A stretch of DNA of 64,000 nt, from the NCBI GenBank assembly GCA_007115705.1, contig QXEO01001579.1:372001-436000 (forward strand), read 5' to 3'. The position numbers were made by a program, and so were the translations under genes. The stretch comes from Dactylis glomerata (Eukaryota; Streptophyta; Magnoliopsida; Poales; Poaceae). Positions 20,372 through 33,172 of this stretch are shown piece after piece. The first letter of the stretch is position 1; each line of letters opens with the position of its first letter. The notes under the pieces were generated by a model, which saw only the letters and a program-made list of their open reading frames with translations, had not been told where the DNA came from and did no database searches.

Positions 20372-23081
20372 TCATGGAAGAGGTTTAGTCAACGGATCTG
20401 CGACATTGAGATCTGTATGTACTTTGCTAATCTTCAGATCTCCATCTGCTATATAATCTTGAATTATATGGAAACGGCGGTTGATGTGCTTGGTCTTTGG
20501 ATGATATCTTGGTTCCTTAGCCAGTGCTATGGCGCCAGTGTTGTCGCACAATATCTCCAGTGGGTCCAAGGAACTTGGAACCACACCAAGCTCAGTGATG
20601 AAGTTCCTAATCCAAACTCCTTCACTTGACGCTTCCGAAGCAGCCATGTATTCCGCTTCGGTTGTAGATCCTACAATCACGCTTTGCTTGCAGCTTCTCC
20701 AGTTCCACCATTCAAAATATAAACGTATCCTGTCTGAGATTTAGAATCATCCGGGTCGGTGTCGAAGCTAGCGTCGGCGTAACCATTTACGACGAGCTGC
20801 TCATCACCTCCATAGACCAAGAACATTTCTTTAGTCCTATTTAAATACTTTAGGATGTTCTTTATGGTTGTCCAATGTTCCACTCCTGGATTACTTTGGT
20901 ATCTGCTCGTCAAACTAAGAGCATTGGACACATCTGATCTAGTACACAGCATGGCATACATGATAGAACCTATGGCCGAGGCATATGGCACTTTGCTCAT
21001 AGTTTCTCTATCTTTTACCGTAGCTGGACACTGAGCCTTGCTCAATATCTTACCTGACAACATGGGCAATGAACATTTCTTTGCTTTATCCATTATGAAC
21101 CTTTTCAGAACTTTGTCCAGGCATGTACTTTGGCTTAAACCTATTAGGCGTCTTTCTCTATCTCTATAGATTTTGATGCCTAATATATAAGCAGCTTCTC
21201 CTATGTCTTTCATTGAAAAACATTTATTCAAATAACTCTTCACATCATTAAGCATATCGATGTCATTTCCAATAATCAATATGTCATCCACATATAGTAC
21301 TAAAAATGTCACTGAGCTCCCACTCACTGTCTTGTAGACACAAGCTTCGTAGCAATTTGGAACAAATCCAATACTCTTGATCACTTGATCAAAACAAAGG
21401 TTCCAACTCCGGGATGCTTCCTTCAGCCCATAAATTGAACGCTGAAGTTTGCACACCTTATCAGCATCCTTAGGATCGACAAAACCTTCGGGATGCATCA
21501 TATACAACTCTTCATCAATGTTGCCATTGAGGAACGCAGTCTTGACATCCATCTGCCAAATTTTATAATCATGAAACGCAGCAATTGCTAATAAAATCCG
21601 AATGGACTTAAACATCGCTACGGGAGAGAAAGTCTCATCATAGTCAACACCTTGAACGTGCCGAAAACCTTTTGGGACAAGCCGAGCCTTATAGACAGTT
21701 ACATTACCATCCGTGCCCATTTTCTTCTTGAAAATCCATTTGTAGTCAACGGCCTTATGGTCGCTTGGAGGGTCCACCAAAGTCCATACTTGGTTTTCGC
21801 TCATGGATCCGAATTCGGATTTCATGGCCTCTAGCCATTTCCCAGAGTCTGGGCTCATCATCGCTTCCTCATAGTTCGCAAGTTCATTGTTGTCTAACAA
21901 CATGACGGTTAAGACAGGGTTGCCATACCATTCAGGAGTGGCACGCGACCTTGTCGACCTGCGAAGTTCAGTAGCAGCATCGTTCAAAGTTTCATGATCC
22001 TCGTCATTAGCTTCCTCTCCTATTGGTGCAGGCGGCGCCGGAACAACTTCGGGTGCTGCGCTACTCTCCAATTCGAGAAAAGGTTCAATAACCTCGTCTA
22101 GCTCTACTTTCCTCCCACTCACTTCTTTCGAGAGAAACTTCTTCTCAAGAAAGGATCTGTTCTTAGCAACAAACACTTTGCCTTCGGATCTATGGTAGAA
22201 GGTGTACCCAATCGTTTCCTTAGGGTATCCTATGAAGACGCATTTCTCCGCTTTGGGTTCGAGCTTATCTGGCGTCAACCTCTTGACGTAAGCTTCGCAT
22301 CCCCAAACTTTAAGAAACGACAGCTTAGGTTTAGCACCAAACCATAGTTCATACGGTGTCTTCTCAATGGATTTAGATGGTGCCCTATTTAAAGTGAATG
22401 TAGCGGTTTCTAATGCATAACCCCAAAATGATAACGACAAATCTGTGAGAGACATCATTGATCGTACCATATCTAATAGAGTTCGATTCTGGCATTTAGA
22501 CACACCATTGCGCTGTGGTGTTCCAGGTGGCGTGAGTTGCGAAACAATTCCGCTTGCTTTAAGATGCGTGAGAAAATCATAACTCAAATATTCACCTCCA
22601 CGATCGGATCGTAGAAATTTAATTTCCTGTTACGATGGTTTTCCACTTCGTTCTGAAATTCTTTGAACTTTTCAAATGTTTTAGATTTATGTTTCATTAA
22701 ATAGACATACCCATATCTACTTAAGTCATCAGTAAAAGTGAGAAAATAGCGATATCCACCGCGCGTCGAAATACTCATTGGTCCGCACACATCGGTATGT
22801 ATGATTTCCAATAAGTCCATTGCTCGCTCCATTATTCTGGAGAACGGGGTTTTGGTCATCTTGCCCATGAGGCACGGCTCGCATGTGTCAAATGATTCAA
22901 AATCAAGAGACTCCAAAAGTCCATCAGAATGGAGTTTCTTCATGCGTTTTACGCCAATATGACCTAGACGGCAGTGCCACAAATAAGTTGGATTATCACT
23001 ATCTACTTTGCATCTTTTAGACTCAATGTTATGGATGTGTGTTTCATTTCTTTCGAGATTCAGAAGAAATAAATCATTCAC
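20372..23081 (-). pseudogene. pol: Copia integrase, reverse transcriptase and RNase H
   Basis: The integrase zinc finger (LWHCRLGHIGVKRMKKL, CEPCLMGKMTKTPF) and the first catalytic D (HTDVCGPM) lie at 22584-23081. After a one-base shift near 22600 the frame resumes at 22587 with the rest of integrase (GTPQRNGVSKCQNRTLLDMV), where GVSKCQNRT replaces the usual GVSERRNRT, so the catalytic Glu is changed. RT follows (QMDVKTAFLNGNIDEELYM, and the catalytic YVDD at about 21290). RNase H is split by a second shift near 20680, with its end (VGSTTEAEYMAASEA, CDNTGAIALAKEP) at 20372-20680. The protein would copy and insert the element; it is not functional. Confidence 0.92.
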
Positions 23082-24257
23082 GACAGGTGCATGACCATAA
23101 AGATGTTATTCATATAAATAGAACAACCATTATTCTTAGATTTAAATGAATAACTGTCTTGCAATAAAAACGATCCAGATATAATGTTCATGCTCAATGC
23201 AGGCACATAATAACACTTATTATGGTTTAAAACTAATCCCGAAGGTAAAACTAAGGATAGCATGCCGACGGCCATCACGTCAACTTTTGATCCATTGCCG
23301 ACGCGCATCATCACCTCATCCCTTGCTAGCCGCCATATATTCCGTAGCTCCTGTTTCGAGTTACAAATATTAGCAACTGAACCAGTATCATATACCCACG
23401 CACTACAACAAGCGCTAGTAAGGTAGACATCAATAACATGTATATCAAATATACCTTTAATGGTGCCAGCCTTCTTGTCCGCTAAGTACTTCGGACAGTT
23501 GCGTTTCCAGTGACCCTTGTCCTTGCAATAGAAGCACTCAGTGTCCGGCTTAGGTCCAGACTTGAGCTTCTTCTCAGTAGGGGCAACGCACTTGCCGCTG
23601 CCTTTCTTGAAGGATCTCTTTGCACCCTTAGCTTTCTTGAAGCTAGTGGTCTTATTGACCATCACCACATGATTATCTTTCTTGATATCCACCTCTGCAG
23701 CTTTCAGCTTAGCGAAGAGCTCAGTGATCGTATCAGTGGAACCAATTTGATTGTGAGTAACTACAAAGCCTTTGTAGCTAGGAGGGAGTGATTGCAAAAC
23801 TCTGTCAATCTTGAGCTCTTCTGGAATCTTGCAGTCCAGTTGCTCAAGGCGTTGAGTGTAGCCCGACATCTTAATGGCGTGCTCACTAATGGAACTCCCT
23901 TCCTTCATTTTGCAGTTAAAGAACTTCTCAGAGATCTCATATCTCTTAGAACGGGATTGAGTCTGAAACATGGTTTTCAGTTCCTCAAGTATCTCATAAG
24001 GCCCACGATACTTCACAAAACAACATGGTACTCATAATCGCATCATAATCATCTCTGCGAGAATTGAAGTCAGCAAGTTCTTCAGTTTTTGCTGTTGCAG
24101 CAGGGGGGTTACCTAGCGCTTCCTCAAGTACATAAGCTTTTTGTCCGCCAGTGAGAATGATCCTCAGATTGCGGAACCAGTTGGTGAAGTTAGACCCATT
24201 GTTTTTAAGCTTTTCTTTCTCAGCAAACACGTTGAAGTTGAAGTTGGACTTAACCAT
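23078..24257 (-). pseudogene. gag: Copia gag and protease
   Basis: The start ATG at 24257 (MVKSNFNFNVFAEKEKL) opens gag (NFTNWFRNLRIILTGGQKAY). A shift with apparent loss of a few codons lies near 24010. The frame continues at 23078-24016 with the capsid, a CCHC zinc knuckle (CFYCKDKGHWKRNC, near 23500-23540) and a protease active site (WVYDTGSVANI; DTG where many relatives have DSG). Another one-base shift near 23080 separates it from integrase. Confidence 0.9.
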
Positions 24258-25470
24258 TTGATCTACAACATTGCAAGTACAATTTAGACTATGTTCAAGA
24301 CAATTAGTTCAACTCAATCAAATTACTAGATGAACTCCCACTAAATTCAACATCCCTCAAGTTGTTTAGTGAACACGATCCAAATTCACCACACCTAATC
24401 CGATCTTCACGAGAAGAGATGTGGTTTCAATGGTGGACAACAAAGTGTCGATCATATCATTCATATGACTCATGTTTAACCTTTTGGCTCGTGTGTTCTG
24501 AGGCCATGTCTGTACATGCTAGACTCGTCAAGTCAAACCCAAGTATTTCCGCATGTGCAAAAACTGGCTTGCACCCGTTGTATGTGAATGTAGAGTTTAT
24601 AGCACCCGATCATCACGAGATGCTTCAAAACGACAAACTTTCGCAATGGCGCATACGAGGGGAGAACACAATTTTATCTTGATCTTTAAGTGAGCAATCA
24701 TCTTATAATGCTACCGTCGTGATCAAAGCATAATAAGATACATAAAAGGATAAACATCACATGCATATAATTTTATGTGACATGGTATAGCCAATCTCCG
24801 CGCAATAATCTCCATCTTGTGCGCGCTGGCATGATCTCCATCACTCCACCATGATTGCCTCCACCACGAATAGCAACTACAACTATTGCTAACTACTTAG
24901 CGATAAAGTAAAGCTATTACATGGCGTATAAGAAGTTGACACACAGTTCATACACAATTATAAAGACAACCATATGGCTCCTGCCAGTTGTGAACTCATC
25001 GACATGCAAGTCGTGAAATATTACAAAACATGATCATCGCATACATCACATATATCACATCACATCTTGCGGCCATACCATATCACAAAACATTCCCTGC
25101 AAAAATAAGTTAGACGCCTCTACTTTGTTGTTGCATGTTTTCGTGGCTTATGGGAGTAACAAGTTAAGAACGATTCTTATCTACAAAAAGCCACAACGGT
25201 GATATTATGGTTGCTAACATCCGTTGTAAATCCCATGACTACTATAGTGAGACAAACTGGCATCCACCAGCCGCATGTGTGTAACAAGCCACATGTCAAG
25301 TGCGGAGCCGGTCTCGTGAACGAATTCGCGTAAAGTTGGCCTGGACCGCTTTGATCTCACTATGCTGCGCCATAAGAAATACACAACAAAGAGGTTTGCA
25401 ACAGAAAACATCAACGCCCGCAACAAGCATGTTGCATTCTACTCGTGAAACACATCTACGCATTGAACTA
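24258..25470 (-). other. Copia leader between PBS and gag
   Basis: About 1.2 kb without ORFs of note, as is usual for the long 5' leaders of BARE-type elements (packaging and dimerisation signals are expected here). Confidence 0.7.
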
Positions 25471-25482
25471 GCTCTGATACCA
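25471..25482 (-). other. Primer binding site for initiator tRNA-Met
   Basis: On - it reads TGGTATCAGAGC, directly after the LTR end. This is the standard Copia PBS. Confidence 0.93.
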
Positions 25483-25483
25483 C

Positions 25484-27150
25484 TTAAGGGTTTCATAGCA
25501 TAGTAAATCAAAAAATTTCCTACGGATGCGAACGAGAAAGCCAAGATCTAATCTAGGAGATGTAATCAACGAGAGAGATAGATGAGATCTTCATACCCTT
25601 GAAGAAATCGCACAGCGGAAACGTTCAACAGAACATGGATGATGTAGTCATACTAGCCGTCTCCTTCTCGCGATCCGATCCAACGCCGCAAGTGGCAACG
25701 CCTCCGAGAGATGCACATGTACAACACACCAACGACTCCACCTTCCCGGTCCAGCGAGATATGGTGGAGTGGTAGATGGGATCAACAACACGACGGCATG
25801 GTGTCTATGGTGGAGAGTATGTGCCGATAGGGCTTCGCCTGTTTGTGTGGTGGAAAAAGAACGGACAAAGGAGGCTTCAAAAACCGGGCAGCGGCTCTGC
25901 GGGAATTAGGTCTGTGGGGCCGTGGTCCAAGGAACGAAGGGCAGCGTGCGAGCATGTGGCCCGTGGGGCCGGCTCACTAGCCAGGAAGCCCACCCGGCCA
26001 GGCCTGCGAGCGAGGGCGAGCTAGGGAGCAGGGCGCTCGCCCCTGGTCATCGAGCGAGCAGGCGATCTGGCGCCTCGATGATGCCTGCGTGCGAGCCAGG
26101 GACTCTTCCCTGGCCACCGCAGCTCCTTCCCTTTTTTTCCTTTCCTTTTTTTCTTTCCCTTTTCATTATTTATTTCTGCTAAATAAATACAGTTCAATAT
26201 TTATCAATTCTTATATTAATATACATTACTTTTCTCTCGGAACAGTTCCGAAACTCTCTGAAACAATTTCTCATAAATCCCAAAACTACCCTAGCGTTAA
26301 TATGCGTTAAGTGTGTGACCCTACGGGTTCGAGAATACGCAGACATGATCTCCATCAATAATCAATAGCGGGATCTGGAAATCCATATTGACTCCCATGC
26401 ACTCAACGATGATCATATCGGATGAACCATGATGTTAGGATTCAATCAATCCCGTATTTGTATTCCCTTCGTCTCGCGATATTTTACTCGCCCGAGATTC
26501 GATCGTCGATATCGGCATACCTAGTTCAATCTCGTTCACAACAAATACTTTACTCGTTCCATAATCCAATATCACGTTGTGATTAACTCCTTAACCACGT
26601 GCTTGCAAGTGATGTTGATATCGATTACCGAGTGGGCCCGAAGTATATCTCTCCGACTCGGGAGGGACAAATTCCATCTCGATACATGCAACCCAACAAG
26701 TACTTTCCGATCACCTGAGAGACACCTTTATGATCACCCTTTCATAGGATGACGTTTGATGACCTCAAAGCTCTCTTCCGGCACTAGGGAGTTGCATTAT
26801 CTCATGGTCTAAGGAATACAATACTTGACATAGGAAAAAGCTTCACAAAGATGAAAACAATGACACGATCTAATTGATGTGCTTTATTTGGGTCTGTCCA
26901 TCACATCATTCTCCTAATGACATGATCTCATTATTAATTGACAACTCATGTCTATGGTTAGGAAACCTTAACCATCATTAATCAATGAGCTAGTCCATAG
27001 AGGCGTACTAGAGACACGGTGTTGTTCATAAACCACACAAGTATTAAAGTTTCTGCTTAATACAATTCTAGCATGGAATATAAACATTATCATGAACAAG
27101 AATTATAATAATAACATCTTTATTATTGCCTCTAAGGCATAATTCCAACA
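25484..27150 (-). repeat. 5' LTR of the Copia element, core promoter deleted
   Basis: Length is 1667 bp against 1821 bp for the 3' LTR. At 25913-25926 a 14-base filler (TGTGGGGCCGTGGT) replaces the 159 bp that carry the TATA box in the other copy. The rest aligns along its whole length. Confidence 0.93.
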
Positions 27151-27301
27151 ATTAGTAGAATCTCTCTGTGCGTGATTTGACTGGACGCTGATCGTTGCTC
27201 GTGGGCAGCACAGTAATTTTACAATTTTCCTGCCCGTTAGTGGGCTACCGCTTCCACTTCTTGCGCCATGTCTCAGCCCACGTTCCTTCATCAGGAAGCT
27301 T

Positions 27302-27308
27302 TATAAGG
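27302..27308 (+). promoter_or_regulatory. TATA box of the antisense gene
   Basis: AAGCTTTATAAGGGGG lies about 120 bp before the first ATG of the + strand gene at 27422. It is followed by a pyrimidine-rich leader with CCGCCGCCACC. Confidence 0.5.
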
Positions 27309-27421
27309 GGGATAGTGGGGCTGTTACTATTTACCAGTTCATTGTCCTTCCGCCGCCACCATTGCCGCATCTCTCTTGCGCTTCTGAGCTCCTTCGCAGC
27401 CCCCGGGCGTAGCTTCTGTAG

Positions 27422-28235
27422 ATGCGCGTAAAAAGTCTCGCGCACAAGAACCAGATGGGGAAGAAGAAGATCACCAACGCGTCGACCAGCTGGGTGCCGT
27501 CGGAGTTTGAACAGTCCGATCTGACCAAGGCCAAGGCGAATGGATTTCTCACTGGAGGTGACCAAGTCATCTTCCCCAGCACTGATCGCATCCCCAAGCC
27601 CCCGAGCGGCTATCGGGTGATGTTGCTTGCCTTTCTTCTGTGTGGCTTGTCCTTTCCTGCCCATGAATTTCTTCACGGGCTTCTCTTTGTTTACGGTGTG
27701 CAGCTTCACCAGCTCACGCCAAATTCCATATTGCACATTGCTTGTTTCGTTACTCTTTGCGAGTCTTTTCTGGGGATCGATCCTCATTGGACTCTCTGGA
27801 AATTTCTCTTCTGCCTTGGCCCTAGTGTCTCATTGTCGAAGAAACCTGAGCTAGGCGGGGCTGTTGTTTCTGTCCATGCTGAGGTGCACTATTTAGAGTT
27901 TAACATGGCTGCCTCAGTGCAAGGTTGGAGGAAGAAGTGGTTTTATATCAAAGATCGGAAAGTTTCTTCCTCTGACCAATATGGTATTGCCCCCTTTGAT
28001 GCCAACAAAGAGCTGAAAAAATTGTCGTCGTGGGATTCTCCTCCCACTGAAGCGGAGATGGAAGATATCAAGCCCTTGCTGGCTCGCATCCAAAGTCTGA
28101 AGAATGCAAGTGGAGGTGCGCTGTCGGGTACGCAACTCATGGCGTTCTTTCTGCAGCGGCGGATTCAGCCTCTTCAATATCGTGTTTCCAAGCTTTGGTC
28201 ATATTTTGGCTTGGAGGATTCTTCTCGAGTGTCCG
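27422..28235 (+). pseudogene. 'Putative gypsy type transposon' (Transposase_28-like) gene, first exon part
   Basis: An open frame runs from ATG at 27422 (or the in-frame ATG at 27455, MGKKKITNASTSWVPSEF) to 28235. The conserved block GYRVMLLAFLLCGLSFPAHE, FVYGVQLHQLTPNSILHIAC, GGAVVSVHAEVHYLEF and WRKKWFYIKD is the grass family annotated as PF04195. Function is unknown; despite the name there is no demonstrated transposase activity. It is encoded opposite to gag of the host element. At 28235 an Athila-like element splits a codon, and the same frame resumes at 37689 (GTG TCC G | CA GCG GAC). Confidence 0.8.
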
Positions 28236-29631
28236 TGATGACCCACAAGTATAGGGGATCACAACAGTCTTTGAGGGAAGTAAAAACCAAATTTATTGAT
28301 TCGACACAAGGGGAGCCAAAGAATATTTATAAGCCTTAACAGATGAGTTATCAATTCAGCTGCACCTGGAAACAGACTTGCCCGCAGCGGTTTATCAGTA
28401 GCAACAGTTTTATAGTGGTGATAGTAGTAAAACAGTAATAGCAGTAGTAAAATAAAAGCGGTAATAGTAGCAATAGTAACCAGTAGGATGGAATACTGTA
28501 GGAATAGGGATGGATGTACGGTTGTTGCATGGATAAGATAATTCATGAAATCAGTGAGACATGGGAAATTGCAGATAAATAATGATAAAGCATCCTAGTA
28601 CTAACAATCATAGGCATGTGTTCCATATATAGTCGTATGTGCTCGCAATGAGAAACTTGCATGACATATTTTGTCCTACCAGCCTGTTACAGCAGGGCCT
28701 CAAGAGAAACTACTGGTAATTAAGGTACTCCTTTTAATAAAGTACTGGAGCAAAGCATTAGCACTCGGTGAACATATGTGATCCTCACATCATAGCCATC
28801 CCCTCTGTTTATCCCAATTTCTGTCACTTTGGGGCCTCGGGTTCCGGACAACAATATGTGTAAACAACTTGTAGGTAAGACCATAAACAACAAGTATCAT
28901 CATATAACAATAACAAGTTCAGATCTGAAATCATGGCACTCGGGCCCTAAGTGACAAGCATTAAGCACAACAAGTTGCAACAATGTCATAAGCACTAATA
29001 AAAGATACTAGGCACTATGCCCTATCAATCTCATAGCAATTACATGAATGATCTCATCCAATCCCTACCATCCCCTTCGCCTACAGCGGGAATTACTCAC
29101 ACAAGGATGGGGGAGTCATGGATGGTTGATGGAGAGACGTCGGTGATGATGGTGATGAAGATCTCCTCCAAATCCCCATCCCGGCAGGGTGCCAGAACGG
29201 AGTTTCTGGTTCCGAATCGCGGTTTCTGATGGTGGTGGCGTAGCGGAAGTCTATCTGGGAAAAACGCTGAACCCCCGCTGTTTTCAGGTCAGAGGGTATA
29301 TATAGGCGGAAGGAGGGGTCGAGGCGATGGCTGAGGCGGCCTCACCACAGGTGGGCGCGGCCAGGGCTGGGCCACGCCCCCTGGTGGTGAGCCCAGGCCA
29401 TAGCCCCCCTTTGTCTCTCCTTCTGGCTCCATGGGTCTTCTGGCAAAATAGAATTTTTGCAGTATTTTCCGTAATTTTTCCTGAAAGTTGGATTTCTGCA
29501 CAAAAACGAGACACTAGAGCAATTCTGCTAAAAACAGCGTTAGTCCACATTAGTTGCATTCAAAACACATAAATTAGAGGAGAAACAATAGTAAAAGTGT
29601 TCGGGAAAGTAGATACGTTTTGGACGTATCA
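28236..29631 (-). repeat. 3' LTR of the Athila-like element
   Basis: On + it runs from TGATGACCCACAAGTATAGG to TTTTGGACGTATCA, 1396 bp. Confidence 0.92.
29297..29391 (-). promoter_or_regulatory. LTR promoter module: hairpin plus TATA box
   Basis: The hairpin at 29341-29391 (CTCACCACAGG / CCTGGTGGTGAG) is followed on - by GCCTATATATACCC (TATA at 29297-29304), 36 bp further. Confidence 0.65.
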
Positions 29632-29648
29632 ACTCCCCCCAAGCTTAG
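29632..29648 (-). other. Polypurine tract
   Basis: On - it reads CTAAGCTTGGGGGGAGT, directly before the LTR start TGATACGTCC. Confidence 0.8.
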
Positions 29649-31610
29649 CTATTTGCTTGTCCTCAAGCAATTCAGTTAACAACTGAGAGCGATAAAAGAA
29701 ACTTTCACGAACACATTTGCTTCATGGATGTATATAGACTAACTATATGATCAAATACGCAGGCAATTCATAATAAGAAATATGCAACTAATGTTACCTC
29801 ATAGTCAAGCAAGCTATGAAAGAGTGCCAATGCACTAATAACAAGTAACATGAACATAAGAAGCTACAAGATTGTAATGTTCATAAATGATATGGAAGAG
29901 TGGTATCCCGCTTGCCTTTATTTGTAGAGCAAAACATAAATGTTGAGGCACCTCTGAAGTCCAAAGGAAGACTAGAAGTAAAAATATCAAAGATACAAGC
30001 ATCAAAGTTATACCACAATTAACCGTGTTCTGGGACAAGCACATTACACTAAGACTAACAGCTATGCTCTCAAGAAGGTGCTTAAAGTTAGAAGATGAAG
30101 ACTCAACATAAAAGTAAAATAAAGGCCCTTCGCAGAGGGAAGCAGTGATTTAACATGTGCTAGAGCTTTTCATTTGTAAAATAGAGATAAAAATTTATTT
30201 TAAGAGGTGGTTGTTTCATGTCAACGACTGGCAATGGGGACTTGCTATCTTTCATAATAAACAAGTGAGAGCGGTTCCGAGTTCTTTGAAAATTGGGCAT
30301 ATTGATGCTCTTTTATAAAGCTTTGGCACTCCTCCCCACCTTTTTCCTTTCTCAAACCATGGCTAACCGATTCTATCGGGTGCCCACCAACTTTCACATA
30401 CAATGGAGGAGTGACTTTTTTTCTTTCTTTTTAGAATTAGATTACAATGGTCTGACCAGCTCCCTTGTAAAATTAATGATGAGCAGATGAAGCTGCCTAG
30501 TCGAGGGGTACTTAATTTAATATGGAAGATAGCAATTCAGACCACTACGTCCCCATGAGCTAAAAACAGTGGCACAAAATGAGAAGTATTTGAAAGTTTT
30601 GAAAGGTAGCACATGAAAATTTACTTGGAATGGCTTGCAAATACCATGCATAGGAATTTATAGTGGACTCTTTTGGATTACTTGGTTTTCAGGAGTTGGA
30701 TGCACGAGAAGTATTCCCTCTCAGTACAAGTAAAGGCTAGCAAAAGACTGGGAAGCGACGAGAGAGCAATAACTGTCATAATCATGCTTGCGACAAAACA
30801 AAATTAATATAGGCATAAAAATAATACAAGAACTCTGAGGCAAAGTAAATCATCGAGGCTTAATTGACTTTTTGTTCAGTCATATACATGCTTGAGCATG
30901 TGCCAAGTCGATTCAAATGAAACTTTCAGAGGAGGATACCACAATAACATACCACATTATGAATAAAACAATGCAAGCAAGCGTCTACATGACATGCTAC
31001 AAACTATTAGTAAATTGGACCTAATCATATGAGAGCAAGAACTACAAAGCATCCATTAGATAACATATACCTTATATGAACTGATTAAGCATGTCCACAT
31101 AGATGAGTATATATACAAAAATGAAAACAAATAGAGTTCATACCAGCCTCTTACCACATCTCAGATCGTCATATGTCGTCATTATTGCCGTTCACTTGTG
31201 TGGCTTGAATAATATGAAGTGAATACCAAGCTCCAATGGAGTCACGGGAGACTGAACTCTGCAACAAACTTCACAAAACCAAAGAAGAACAACAAATATT
31301 TTTGGGTTTTCGATTTTTGAAACAAGAACAGAAGGAAATAGCAAACAAAGCAAAATATTTTTGGATTTTTCAAATACTAAACCGAAAATAGCAAGTAAAG
31401 CAAACCAAAGCTAGCAACTAAAAATGCAAACAAAGAGAAACAACAGAAATATTTTTTTGTCTTTTTGTGTTTTGGGAAAGTAGAAATAAGAACAAGAACA
31501 ACAAAGAAAGCGAAACATGGATATACAAAGTACCGACAAAATATGATATGTAGATGAGTGAATCGTCGGCGTGCCTCCCCCCAAGCTTAGGCTTTTGGCC
31601 TAAGTGGAGA
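29649..31610 (-). other. Non-coding 3' internal region of the Athila-like element
   Basis: No ORF of note. Positions from about 30110 to 30700 match 55540-56140 of the tandem array at roughly 90% by eye (for example GGCCCTTCGC.GAGGGAAGCA and CTTTGGCACTCCTCCCCACC), although the gag genes of the two elements are quite different. Near 31340-31470 it is A-rich. Confidence 0.6.
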
Positions 31611-32729
31611 TCAACGTCGTTTCCAAAACATGCCCCATGCTGGTGGGTCATCATTGGCGTAATCATAGCCTGGCCCTTGTGAAGATGAAGCGGATGGTGT
31701 ATAATCATAATAAGGCTGCTGGTATGGAAACTCCGCAATGTTAGAGGGCTGGACCGACTCCTCGGTTGCCTCTTCATTGTGCATGGGCTGCGGGTTCTCC
31801 TCCATATATGCATTGAGCTCACCCTCTGTGAGTGACCATCCATTCCTGCGATCAAGGTTAAACAAAAGAGGTGCAAGCAAATGGACTGATCGATCAGTCT
31901 TCACTACCTTCCAGGTAGATTTCTTGAAAAAGGTAATCTCAAATGTCAAGTTAGTCAAACAGGCATGAGGAGAAACAAACTTATGATGTATCATAGAATT
32001 AAGATCAAGCCTCTCCACTGGAAACTGAAGATCTAAAACATGAGGCACTACACCATGCAAAGCTAACAAACATGAAGCAATAAGACCTCCACAGATTCCC
32101 CCTTTCTCGCGGTTAGCTTCTAGGTGGAAAGCTATTAAAGCACCCAAATTATAAGTCCTATCACCTCTCAAAGCAGCAGCAATAAAAGCTAGGTCACAGG
32201 AGGACAACTTATTTGCAACTTTCCTAGCAAGGACACACTTGGTAATAAAGTAGGCAAAATATCGAATGGATGGAAGATGAATATTTCGAATTTTACCATT
32301 CTCTCCTGAGAAACTTCTCCCTTGACAAATCTCTTCATAAAGGTCCATTAATGGCTTAGGCCGTTCCTTCATCCTTTCGCGCGATCCCCACTGTGGTACT
32401 CTAATGGCTGCACAGAAAACATCAAAGGGCAAGTCCACAGATTTATTGTAGATTTTATAATGAACCATAGGGTTAGATGTGGATCAACTGAAACTGAAAT
32501 CCTGCACCACAGACACTGTTAGTTTAGCATATTGGGGTGGTTCACCCTCAATAAAATGTTCCAATCCTGCATTAGAGAGTAAAGTTTGGAAGTCCTGCAG
32601 GATTCCAGCTGCATTCATGAACTCTGAGCATGGATAGATTGAGGGGAAAAACCTCTCTTCACGGTGAACTCTCATGACTTCATGCACTTCTAATTCATGT
32701 TGAAAGAGTTGGTATGCATTCTCCTCCAT
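31611..32729 (-). pseudogene. Extra ORF after gag-protease (Athila-type third ORF, 'plant transposon protein'-like)
   Basis: The frame starts at ATG 32729 (MEENAYQLFQHELEVHEVMR), hits a TGA at 32484-32486 and continues in the same frame from 32468 to 31611. About 370 codons in all. Segments such as VNKLSSCDLAFIAAALRGD-like, FHLEANREKGGICGGLIASC and RNGWSLTEGELNAYMEENP resemble the protein that Athila-lineage and related plant elements encode downstream of pol. No signal peptide or membrane segment is evident, so an envelope role is not supported here. The C-terminal part is rich in Tyr, Ser and Pro. Function unknown. Confidence 0.7.
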
Positions 32730-33120
32730 TTCTGAATTTTTTTAACAAACCTCATAAAAAGTGATTTTGAGACAAAAAAAATGTAGGAAACTACTATAGG
32801 GAGTTACTAGAGGGCTAACATACATCAAAATAACATTTCTAAGCAATAGAACAAGCATGCAAACTCATTTAACCTGTCACCTATAGAGCTTAAATACTCA
32901 AGAAATACTTCACTAAACAAAATTCTACTTGGACAATCGGAGGAGTCACATACCGGAGAACAAATGCTCCAAATCTCAGCAACAATGATGGGCTGAGCAA
33001 GGAGATTGAAAAATCGAGATGAAGAGCAGCAAGAACTTGAGTTTGAGCAGGTGTGTCGTTGTTTTTGGGAGAGAGAAAGAGCTGGGCAGGAAGAGATAAG
33101 TGAGAGGCCAAGGGGGCCCC

Positions 33121-33172
33121 CCTCACCATAGGTGGGCGCGGCCAGGGCTGGGTCGCGCCCCTGGTGGTGAGG
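33121..33172 (-). promoter_or_regulatory. Internal copy of the LTR hairpin, upstream of the extra ORF
   Basis: CCTCACCATAGG and CCTGGTGGTGAGG form the arms around a GC-rich loop nearly identical to the LTR hairpins at 29341-29391 and 37393-37443. It lies about 390 bp upstream of the extra ORF start on -. No clear TATA box follows; a pyrimidine-rich leader-like stretch does. Confidence 0.45.

Larger units (their letters stand above)
18463..27150 (-). mobile_element. Copia retrotransposon of the Angela/BARE/WIS group
   Basis: It is flanked by ATTAG at 18458-18462 and 27151-27155. On - the order is 5' LTR 25484-27150, PBS for initiator tRNA-Met, long leader, gag, protease, integrase, RT, RNase H, PPT, 3' LTR 18463-20283. 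Integrase before RT is the Copia order. The LTR start on - (TGTTGGAATTATGCC) is the hallmark of this very abundant Triticeae group. By eye about 33 substitutions over some 1220 aligned LTR bases (2.7%) give roughly 1 million years. Several frameshifts and a promoter-removing deletion in the 5' LTR make it inactive. Confidence 0.95.

Noticed and set aside
31611..32729. Extra ORF as an envelope gene
   Set aside because: No signal peptide, transmembrane segment or fusion-like hydrophobic stretch could be seen, so only the position is env-like.
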